The position numbers and the translations under genes were made by a program. The notes beneath the pieces are model-generated. The model was not told the origin of the DNA. It was given only the letters and a program-made list of their open reading frames with translations, and searched no databases. Positions 55,025-64,000 of a stretch of 64,000 nucleotides of DNA are shown here, in pieces. This stretch comes from Siphonodentalium dalli (lineage: Eukaryota > Mollusca > Scaphopoda > Gadilida > Siphonodentaliidae). The stretch spans positions 28,460,987 through 28,524,986 of the forward strand of contig CP136063.1 of the NCBI GenBank assembly GCA_032622095.1. Direction: 5' to 3'. Position 1 is the first letter of the stretch, and every line of letters begins with the position of its first letter.

Positions 55025-56282
55025 TTTGAGATAAAAGTGCTGAACCCCAAAATTGAGGTGCATGCCCTTAAAAAATGGATTGTTTTGGGTTTGTGGCCAT
55101 TCCGCACATTTTGAGTGGTCAGACAATCTCCTATGTCCAACGGTTCTGGAGATATAGTCGAATGGTAGTACTTTGCACAAAAAGGGCGTGGCCATTTCAC
55201 CCATTTCGCCCTCAATGGGAAATGTGTTACCATCCAAATATTGTTCTTGGACCTTCAATAGTGGACTCATGAAGAGTTTAGCTCTGGGCATACAAGTGCA
55301 TACACAACCACCATGAGCTACTCTAGTAAATATAATTTGTAATATTTTCGGAGATATTCATTGGATTTTGGTGAAACTTGAAAACAGAAAACAAATGACT
55401 TCGTGGTGATGATGTCGCAACAATCACGAAAACTGGAATTATTTTATTGTAGCGGTATTATTGTATTCCAACGTTTGCCCAGCGATAACGACTTTTGTCT
55501 GTCCGACGTGCGGCACGAATCTGCAAATTTCGTTTACTAGAAAGATTGTTCTTCCTTATGTGTTGCTATTTTCACCTATAGAGTTTTCGCCTAGTGCATA
55601 ACGGCAGGTGTCCATTTGAGCATGTAATGCCCCGAAGTACGGAATGGTTAGCTATATATATGACGTGTGGTTTCAACAAAAGTTACATTTTCTTACCGAA
55701 CATGCACATTTTAATAGCGTGGACATTAGCTGTACTTAATGTAGTTCAAAATATGAACGGTATCAAAAATTATATCTCTCATCACAAAAGTGTTCATGAC
55801 AAACACGATTATCTTTTCAGATTTCCACGTTGTTGTAGGCATGGTATTTCGTTAAATTCTATAGGATCAAGAAGCGAAATCACGACAAAACATAACTCCA
55901 AAATGTCTATAGAAAAGTAAAATAAATCGCTCTAGTAGAATATAGAGTGTTTGAGGGTGTTCTTAATTTAGTATGATCAGATATATATATATATATATGT
56001 ACCTATGCCAGATATAGCATGCCAAAAATCAGTTGCAAAAATCTACCAAATTAATTATTTAAACCCAAAACTGATGACGAACACCCAAAAACAAAGTCAG
56101 TCAGAGTACATACAACATGGATTTTGAATAAATTGTTGATGCATATATCCAGAAAATTAAATTTAAATGTTAGGGAGACACAAAAATGTCCCCCTAACAT
56201 TAATGTTTCCCTAATATATGTATTTTCCCTGCGAAATGTCGCCCTAACATTGGTTGTAGAAACATATAACATACAAATCTTT

Positions 56283-56461
56283 CAAGATGAGTTGTGTAGA
56301 CATATTGGTCAAAAAGCTGAAGAAATTTCATTATTATCATCATTATTGGTTTTATATATATATATATATAAAACCAATAATGATGATAATAATGAAATTT
56401 CTGAAAAGCTGAAGGTTTTTTCTTCAGCTTTTTGACCAATATGTCTACACAACTCATCTTG
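56283..56461. repeat. ~180-bp palindrome around a (TA)n core
   Basis: The left arm CAAGATGAGTTGTGTAGACA...TTATTGG and its inverse match closely. The right arm has about 20 extra bases, GAAAAGCTGAAGGTTTTTTC-like. The centre is TATATATATATATATA. Confidence 0.93.
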
Positions 56462-57572
56462 ATCCCCGAATGAAATGAATCAGTATTTTCCGTTCAATTA
56501 AAGGATAGGAGCTTCCATAAGTTCTGTAACTTCATGTGCTCCGAAATTTATCGCCTCTCATCCATGTCACCAACTGTATTATCTTTATTTGTATTTTGTT
56601 TATCGACTGAGGGATAATAAAATATGTTTAAATCATAAGAATACAGTTTTATCTTCTACAATAAGCGATTGGAATAGACTGCCAACATACGTGAAACATT
56701 GTACGAACCTGGATATAAACACACCCCTACTACTATTTTGGTCATACATGTAGTCGCAAATCTCAAGTATTCCAAACGCGATTGAGACAGCTGAACTGTA
56801 GTAATTTGAACTAATTTGAAGTCTGTACTACACCTCTTTTGGCTATTAATACATGCGTTGCACTCATTACATATTCAACGGCCTTGGTAATATTCCATTT
56901 GCCTTCGCACCGACTGGCCTTATATGCATGCCGTCCGAGACATTTAAACGGTCTGGGAGAGGACTTACACAAAAGCCACAATAGGCTTGTTATCTCATCT
57001 CATTCCAATCACCCATAATCAACCATTAGCATAAATATAGATGTGTGCTATAATCGTGCTTGTCAGATCATCTGTTTTTGACAAGACCACGTCCTGCAAT
57101 GCCAAGGACATCATTTATTTATCTCGGTGTTTTGAATATGATATTCCCTGCATGTGTTTGCGTGGGCGTCTCTTTGAATTCTGACTCAGTTGTGTTTTAC
57201 GCAACACAAAAGTAAAAATGCCACTTCCTCAAGGGTTACATTTAAAAAAAATCGGATTGTACCTCCACGGTGTCAATCCCAGTTGATGCAAATGGCACCG
57301 TGACGCTCTCCACAGTACGGAGTCAATTTCCAGGGACAATTGGATTACAGTTCCTTCGGAACGGGGGGGGGAAATTGCAGGCATAATGAGTAATGTCTTG
57401 TTCGAATTATACACAAAAACATTTAAATTGAGTAACATATAACCTGAGAGTATCAAAATACAGTGCGGTTAAAAAGTCGGAACATCACCACATGATATAG
57501 ATTTACGACCTGATATACTATTACTCGCTCCCACGATATCACAGCCTTGAACAATTTTTTATCGCGAGAGAC

Positions 57573-57778
57573 CACAGGGGTCTGTAACGCGCTCCGCTGC
57601 CCGCCCCCTTTTGCGCTGCCCATATACGCCGCTTCTATATACGCGCCTGCTTCACGTTAATGGTAGTAATATAGAGACTATATTACTACCATTAACGTGA
57701 AGCAGGCGCGTATATAGAGCGGCGTATATGGGCAGCGCAAAAGGGGGCGGGCAGCGGAACGCGTTACAGGCCCCTGTG
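57573..57778. mobile_element. Near-perfect palindromic MITE, copy 2
   Basis: Arms of about 98 bp (CACAGGGGTCTGTAACGCGC...TAATATAG) around GAGAC. Homologous to 30434-30616, with matching motifs (GCCCATATACGC, CTATATACGCGCC, TTCACGTTAATGGTA). Confidence 0.93.
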
Positions 57779-57810
57779 CGAGAGACAGAGAGAGGTTTAG
57801 CAATGTTACC

Positions 57811-58130
57811 GTGAGTGAAAAGTTTATTTTGCCGTGAGTGAAAAGATTGTTTTTCCGTGAGTGAAAAGATTGTTTTGCCGTGAGTGAAAAGTATGTTTTG
57901 TCGTGGATGAAAAGTATGTTTTGCCGTGATTGAAAAGTATGTTTTGCCGTGAGTGAAAAGTATGTTTTGCCGTGATTGACAAGTTTATTTTGCCGTGACT
58001 GAAAAGTTTGTTTTGCCGTGGATGAAAAGAATGTTTTGCCGTGAGTGAAAAGTTTATTCTGCCGTGATTGAAAAGTTTGTTTTGCCGTGAGTAAAAAGTT
58101 CACGCCAAAACAAACTTTTGAAAAGTTTGT
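57811..58130. repeat. 24-bp satellite, about 14 units
   Basis: GCCGTGAGTGAAAAGTATGTTTTG-like units with small variation; right subterminal region of the 54804-58157 element. The long minus-strand ORF across it is a product of periodicity. Confidence 0.93.
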
Positions 58131-58163
58131 TCGCCGTGGCACTTACGGGCCACCGTACCATTG

Positions 58164-59934
58164 AGGTTCTTCGCCCTCAACCAGGATGGCTTCAATATAC
58201 CTACCCTGTTCCTAAGTGTCTGTAAAGGCCATAACCTGCCTTAGAACACAATTATTAATGAATATATTTGAAAACAACTTAAAACAAGGGCAAAAATGTG
58301 AATAGAATTTTTTTTTGCACAAACTCATTTTTTTGGGCCTCTTCGGACACTATTATCTGAATATTTCCTGTGGGTTAATTACTCATCAATGATGCTTTAG
58401 TAAGAAGGGGTTATCAATAAATATGGTACCTACCCCGCTACAATGCTTGAGATCTAGAATATTAATTATTATAAACTAGAGTTCAAATTCCAATGATATT
58501 CACTCAATCACTGGCTGTTATAATGTCAGAGATATTCCCAATGCTGAAATGCCATAAAAGGACAAATGTTGAACATTGACTCAGATTCATAGGAATAACT
58601 ATTTGATTACTTATTTACTAGGCCTATAGGTTTTATTATAGTCCTAGTAAATAAGTAATCATCAGAATCTCACTCTTCAGATTTGCAAATTGCAGTTAAA
58701 AGTTTATATTAATATTATAATATCAACTAGTAATATAATAAAGACTTTGACAACGGAACATGTTTGTATATCGATGTAAATGTATTATAAGCTTCAAGCT
58801 TGTGCAATTAGTATACATTCATACTAACTCGTCCGAGTTTTCGTGTTAAATTTGTGATTTATTTACTACGGTATATTTTATTTACTTTTAAATGAATTGC
58901 TTCATCGTATATGGCGTCCATACTTGTGTATTTTGAGCCCTGATTATCATGACGTTGACAGTTTTATTGATGGGAGGGAAAGTTCATGCACGAAAGGTAA
59001 TCTAGAACTAGCAGTGATTTAATTTATTCGCTGGAAAAATAATTACCCGTTGTGCATGGCGAAATAATGAACCGACCATAAGCGAGTAATTGCATGTCGA
59101 CTCCACTACTAGTAGTAGTAGGCCTACTAGGCACTAGAATCGATCTAGATAGCGATATGCGATACAAGTCAATGATGACTCCACCGGGAATGGAGAGCAA
59201 GTCGGTCTGGAACAGAGAGTAATCACACATGACGATACAATATTTAACATATATATTACATATTATTGTATCGTCATAGTTTATGACTACTTAATAAGTT
59301 AACCCTTTGAACACTGCGATCCCTGGCTCCCCACAACGATCGACATCATCTGACCATGACCCTGGGCTCCCAGTGTTATTTTTGATTTATTGTAGACTGT
59401 TTAGGCGCAATGTGTTGGTTATGTTTAAATGGTGTCACGGGTCTGAAACTTTACATGTATGTTCCTCATGGACCACTGAGTTTTTTAAGATCGGGATACA
59501 TTATGCCACACGATCACTCCCTGGCAACGGTTGCTATGCAAATACCCGAAATTCATGGCCAACCTTATTACCGGAAAGTGTATACTGTATTGACCACGTT
59601 ATACATATGTGACAGTCCAGCTTTAATCTTCCACGTAGTTGACCGCGTTTCGATCAATCAAACGCAACATTTCAGTGCAACGAAGGTCATTCCTGGCAGT
59701 TCGCATTCCGGTGTATTCCAGTGGGCGCAGCCATCAACAAAAAAATATACAGTACCGTACTTTAATAACTTCGTACCGAAAAGCGACAAAGCCAAACTAC
59801 CATGTACACTCAATTTCAAAGATATTGTTTTGAACCATAATTTATATTGTATTGTCCTGAGTACTATAATACTTTCAACAAATATTTTACAAAAAGTAGG
59901 CTACTAAATTTGTGGTTGTATTATCGCTGTGTGG
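58164..59934. other. Spacer with two small perfect hairpins
   Basis: GATTACTTATTTACTAGG (58605-58622) pairs with 58643-58660. ATGACGATACAATA (59229-59242) pairs with 59265-59278. A 165-codon plus ORF at 59410-59907 has no recognised motif. Confidence 0.6.
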
Positions 59935-60255
59935 CCTAGGGAAGTCGGTAGCCGAGAGGTATATAATTAGCGTACTGGTCTCTCGTGCTAGCGGACCGGT
60001 GATCGCAACCTGGTCAGGGTATTCTGACAAAAATCAGAACTCGGTCAGATACTGTCAAAATGCCGACTCCCCCCCCCCCATTACAACACTTGTCCAGGTG
60101 TGTTGTCGTGGGTGCAGTACGCTGTCCGATCAAGCGCGGACATCAATGGCTGATCACCCATGTACACGCCTCGGTGTGTGCACTTTAAAGAACGCTACTG
60201 TAGAGTCACCACAGGGTTATAAAGTTACTCAGCCATGGTAGCACCTGGACCAGTG
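59935..60255 (+). mobile_element. Candidate tRNA-derived SINE
   Basis: The head GTCGGTAGCCGAGAGGTATA, GTACTGGTCTCTCGTG and CCGGTGATCGCAACCTGG resembles a class II tRNA with degenerate A and B boxes. A body with GTGTGCACTTTAAAGAACGC follows. No clear tail or TSD. Confidence 0.5.
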
Positions 60256-60854
60256 CGTCTACAACCAGAATTGGTTCCTGCACTGTAATATCTACAGACA
60301 GACAGACATATGATATATACATATATTATATGTATGTGTATAGGCCTACCTGTAAGCGAACTAATTGTGTATGTGAGCTGTGTGTGCAGATAGCTTAACT
60401 GAAGGGAACATATTAATTGGTACGCGCTAATGATTATATACATATAGCACATCATATAGACAAAATGTCCTGGCTGTAACAACATTTAACAGCTCCACGA
60501 GAGAGAATATACCTCTTCCGATTTTGGTCCAGTTCAATTATCGATTTCTGGTCCATGAGTTAATCACTTATGAGTTTTTGTGGAAAATTAAGATAGTTAC
60601 TATTACAATTCCTATGATTACTCCATAGATATGGCATAAAATAGACCATGCATAGAACACCACGATAATGAACGTGTTTAAATACTGAAGATCGTACGAG
60701 ATTCTATATAAAACCGATAAACATTAATTGTTAACTAATTTCATGACTTTGCGGATATAGACGTGTTGTACTTAATATAGTCGACCATTTACCAAACTTG
60801 CGTATTGCAACAATTTACCCTTTAGAGATTAATTCCAAACAAAACTGAGTCTAT

Positions 60855-62096
60855 GGCCCCTCAAAAAAGATTACTCGTTTATCATAGGTTTTTTTTTCCA
60901 GGGTAGGGGCGGGAGGGACATTTGTTTTTTGTTTTTGTTTTGGGATCCGATAAGGTAAGTTATCGGGAAAAACGTAATATATAACTACTTTCACAAAACT
61001 CATGTTTTATTTCAATCTATTTCGGCACAAATCTAGTTCTCTTCTTTTCAACAGGCAGTCCTCTCCCTCTGCAAGCTGTGCATATTGCGTAAGATCTTTC
61101 ATCCAATGGTTCCAGGTCGTCTTCTGTTCCACAATGATACATATTCTATCATTACCCGCACTATACCAAGGCAATTCTATCTTGTCTTGGCAAGATAGAT
61201 TTCCCTTAATATATACGGGTGGATAGTCAGTATCATCGTGGAAGAGATCACTCAGGACCGCGCCGCACGAGTAGGATATGTCCTCCATAAGGGACTGGAG
61301 AGAGTTGACTTCATTCCACTTCAACACGTGCTTGCTATGTACCAGACGCCATTTACCACATTCATCGCACGATCGAGTGGTTACTAGCCAATCAAAACCG
61401 ACGAAGTATATATGACAGCACGTGTTCAATTGACAATTCTGTTTGAGTCACAGGGTATCAATTTCAACTTTAGGCCCAGGTTATTTACCGAAGACAGGCC
61501 CCTATTGTATTTGCATGACTTCATTGACACCGCTGTCAATCATTCGCAGCAGGCTTTTGATCCGCGGTCTGTCGGTTAAAGTGACAAACCAATGGTTACT
61601 AAATCAGAGCTGCTTGTTTTACAGGTATTGTACAAAACATGGATAATTAATATTTTTAATTATTTGCATCACTGTACATGTATATAATATATGCATGTGT
61701 CGATCACCCACGAGCGTGTACATGTACATGTGTGTTTTAGCGTACCCTCACGAAGATTTCATATGACATCGGACCCTTGGCGTACAGTACAGGTTATCGA
61801 CCTTTATTAGGAGGTGACGCTGAATATTAAATATTCAAAGAATACACGTACATGTACATTGCGACGTGAACTCAAAGTATTTTGTTTGTTAGAAATGTCA
61901 ATTGCATCTCTATTAATTCGTGCAGCGCGATCAATGTAATCTGCATTTATTTATTAGTTTTTTTTTCCGATATTGAGCTCCGCGTAAAGCATATATTGGT
62001 GTTCTGGAGATAATATAAAAAACAAAAAATAATACGCACGGGAGGAATTTTAGGGGCGGGCGCCTATGATAAACAAGGAATCTTTTTTGAGAGGCC
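60855..62096. mobile_element. 1.24-kb TIR element
   Basis: The left end GGCCCCTCAAAAAAGATTAC and the right end in reverse GGCCTCTCAAAAAAGATTCC pair over about 34 bp (through GTTTATCATAGG). It encloses the Cys-rich ORF at 61007-61429. No clear TSD. Confidence 0.7.
61007..61429 (-). pseudogene. Cys-rich CW-like zinc-finger fragment
   Basis: The minus frame has RSCDECGKWRLVHSKHVLKW, LMEDISYSCGAVLSDLF, VYIKGNLSCQDKIELPWYSA and ICIIVEQ. The C-x2-CGKWR start resembles CW-type zinc fingers, and similar Cys-rich domains occur near mobile-element proteins in marine invertebrates. The last expected C-x2-C appears lost (CIIVE). It is open for 140 codons but has no upstream partner; its position inside a TIR pair suggests a transposon-encoded exon. 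Confidence 0.45.
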
Positions 62097-62368
62097 CAAT
62101 TTGGAGTTTTATTTCGAACATATGAACACATGTATATATTTCGTCGTTGTGGAAAACTTGCGTTATTAACGTTGAGAAAATCCCCAGTGACCGTGCGCAG
62201 ATCGGAAGTGAACTCAGGCAAAACCCAGAAGAGGTAATCTAGACTTCCTCGCGGAGCAGTTCCTATGACCCGTGAAATATATTGAAAATTTCTTAGGTGA
62301 ACTGGCAGATTTATAATGTCGACAAAGAGAGATAATTCTATACTGTCAGAAAACTGGTCATTTCGCAT
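62097..62368 (-). pseudogene. Unrecognised ORF sharing SIELSLF motif
   Basis: The minus frame starts near DQFSDSIELSLFVDIINLPVH and continues through VLPEFTSDLRTVTGDFLNV. A related piece, FFPHSIELSLFGVNLL...LPPVH, lies at 62732-62929. The two look like diverged duplicates of one exon. No function assigned. Confidence 0.3.
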
Positions 62369-62497
62369 CTGAGGAAAAATGTGGTATTATTTTTGTTAAG
62401 TTCCAAAATTGTGTCGCCGCATAATATAAAATGCCCGGTATTTTAAACATCGAGACCGTGGATGGTGTGGGTGGGATATTTGGATTATTCGTACAGC

Positions 62498-62521
62498 GGG
62501 GGGGGGGGGGGGGGGGGGGGG
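62498..62521 (+). repeat. 24-base poly-G tract
   Basis: Uninterrupted run of 24 G, able to form G-quadruplex structures and prone to length error. Confidence 0.9.
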
Positions 62522-62731
62522 TCTTGTCGAGTTAAATTATATGCTGTCCGACAATTCGACGGCACCAACTGCAAGGACGATTTGGGTTTTAATTCGCCCC
62601 GCCTGTTCGTTTAATCGCCCCGGCACCAGCTAGTACTATAAGTTTATATCATTCAGGGCAGATCAGTTCAAGAAACAGTTTAAAAAAAGAGATATATATA
62701 TATATATATTCTCTTGTTAACTTATGAGTAT

Positions 62732-62929
62732 TTAAATGAATTGGTACAGTTGATTTATTCCTGCGCCGGTACAGCTGTGGACTGGTGGCAATTTAACGTC
62801 GATCACGTCTGTCAGACGGAGAAGATTGACACCAAAGAGGGATAATTCTATACTGTGAGGAAAAAAATCTGGCTTGAACATGAGTCTGTGATCGTCTGTT
62901 GCTGGACCGAAAATACGCTCTTCCGACAC
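62732..62929 (-). pseudogene. Unrecognised ORF, paralogue of 62097-62368
   Basis: Contains DHRLMFKPDFFPHSIELSLF; shares the SIELSLF block and the DNA phrase GATAATTCTATACTGT with 62329-62345. Function unknown. Confidence 0.3.
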
Positions 62930-63500
62930 CGCACTAAGATAGCAATATACATGTAATTTATAATATGAATTTATGAAGTGAGTGGTTGTTCGTTAGACGA
63001 AATTCGCATTTATGTTTGCACTGTCATTTGAGATAGATATAATTTAAGAACATTTTTGTACCATGGTGTTTGAGAGAGTACACAATTAGCACATATTAAT
63101 TTGTTTCCTACATACTCTCAATAGTTGATCAGTTATGTCACGAATGCCAACGTTTGAAAATTCAAACCGTGCAACCAATAGAACCAGTTTTTGCGGATAT
63201 AATATAATATAAGGATTCAAGATTTCAAAATTCATGATTCAAGAAGAAATTCTTGAATCTGATACTAAAATAAAACTATTGAATAACAGAATGGGTTCAC
63301 AACTGCAGGTTCTATATATAATTATGATACTTAGCAATCTGTACTTTAAATTATTTGTGATTTATATTCTTCAATAAAATATTTATTCGTGAGTAAAAAT
63401 AGAGTATTTTTTTTTTTACTCATTTATAAGTAAATTTTCTTAGTTGGACTTAGAAAATTCCAATAATTAAAAAAAAGTAGAAGTAGATCTGTAAATAGTA
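62930..63500. other. No feature recognised
   Basis: AT-rich, with a small inverted phrase around 63215-63260 (AAGGATTCAAGATTTC / GAAATTCTTGAATC). Confidence 0.5.
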
Positions 63501-63503
63501 TAA

Positions 63504-63735
63504 GGACAGATTTCTAACATAATTCTAACATGCACTGATGTTAGAAAGTCTGACTTAGAGAATTCTGCTAAATCTTAGCAAACAGGACTTGATCAAAAGT
63601 ATAAAGGACAGATTTCTAACATAATTCTAATGTGCACTGACGTTAGAAAGCCGGACTTAGAGAATTCTGCTAAATCTTATAAGTAAGGAGTTGGTGAAAA
63701 GAATAAAGGACAGATTTCTAACATAATTCTAACGT
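63504..63735 (+). repeat. 102-bp tandem repeat, about 2.3 copies
   Basis: GGACAGATTTCTAACATAAT starts at 63504, 63606 and 63708. Units include GACGTTAGAAAG and CTTAGAGAATTCTGCTAAAT. The tail (63829-63895) matches 14440-14515 inside the ISL2EU-type element. Confidence 0.88.
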
Positions 63736-64000
63736 GGTTTACGTCGACAGCCGGTTCAAAGTTGCTGCATTGAAATGAGCGATCTGCTTTCATACACGAT
63801 CTAAGTTAGCCCAGCCAATTAGGACATAAAACTAACATAATTCTAAGGTGCTCTAACGTGTTTCTACCCAAATCATACGTGAAGTTTCTGTACGGGTGAT
63901 ACAGAGCGGGACAAGCGTTACAGAAGCTGACAAAATATGTTTTTATTTCTCATCGTTATCTGCGTCTCAGTAGTAACCTTTGATACAGAGCGATACAAGC

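Larger units (their letters stand above)
54804..58157. mobile_element. 3.35-kb TIR element with 24-bp satellite ends and CCATTG TSD
   Basis: The left end TACGGTGGCCCGCAAGTGCC and the right end in reverse TACGGTGGCCCGTAAGTGCC pair for about 80 bp. CCATTG flanks both sides (54798-54803, 58158-58163). Just inside each end are 24-bp units GCCGTGAGTGAAAAGTTTGT-TTT: about four on the left and about fourteen on the right (57811-58130). No transposase was found. It contains a LINE fragment and a palindromic MITE. The superfamily is unknown. Confidence 0.75.

Noticed and set aside
57678-58142. 154-codon minus ORF with TAKQTFQSRQNKL repeats
   Set aside because: Direct translation of the 24-bp satellite plus a palindromic MITE arm; periodicity explains its openness.
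59307-59907. Overlapping plus ORFs of 101 and 165 codons
   Set aside because: No recognisable domain, no splice or promoter context, and overlapping frames; likely chance.

Overview
This is eukaryotic DNA, most likely from a marine invertebrate. A bivalve or other mollusc is my best guess, from the mix of tRNA-derived SINEs, CR1/L2-like LINEs, a Gypsy element, an ISL2EU-type transposon and many foldback and MITE families; the species cannot be fixed from the sequence. The window is AT-rich and gene-poor. I found no convincing complete host gene, rRNA, true tRNA or CRISPR. Nearly everything recognisable is a transposable element, often nested, and most coding sequence is decayed.

Region 1 (641-14786) is read as one degraded ISL2EU-type DNA transposon of about 14.1 kb with matching 26-bp terminal inverted repeats. 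It holds two convergent genes: a plus-strand SWIM zinc finger/YqaJ nuclease gene (723-8461) and a minus-strand THAP/HTH/DDE transposase (about 10193-12345). The nuclease gene is split by a 2.49-kb PIF-like foldback element, a LINE and a 0.7-kb direct duplication. Region 2 (about 14.9-16.6 kb) holds self-nested TTAA MITEs, a hairpin and a tRNA-derived SINE.

Region 3 (16898-21489, minus strand) is the most novel coding segment. It is an intronless locus of about 4.6 kb encoding a large Cys/His-rich protein with an N-terminal array of fourteen 17-residue repeats and internally duplicated putative zinc modules, now broken by two frameshifts. I do not recognise its family.

Region 4 (22.2-26.8 kb, minus strand) is a three-level nest: a Gypsy pol remnant split by a LINE, itself split by a TTAA MITE. 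The target-site duplication is visible at both steps. Region 5 (26789-43208) is a 16.4-kb structure whose two outer arms are inverted arrays of a roughly 770-bp monomer with the same terminal sequence. Its 10.9-kb interior holds other TIR elements and no recognisable gene.

Region 6 (43.2-64 kb) carries a hAT MITE with an 8-bp TSD, a 5'-truncated LINE (about 48.9-50.5 kb), minisatellites, a 3.35-kb TIR element with a 24-bp satellite end, perfect palindromes, a second SINE candidate and a 1.24-kb TIR element containing a CW-like Cys-rich ORF. One possible host exon, a signal-peptide-like first exon with a splice donor, lies at 53864.
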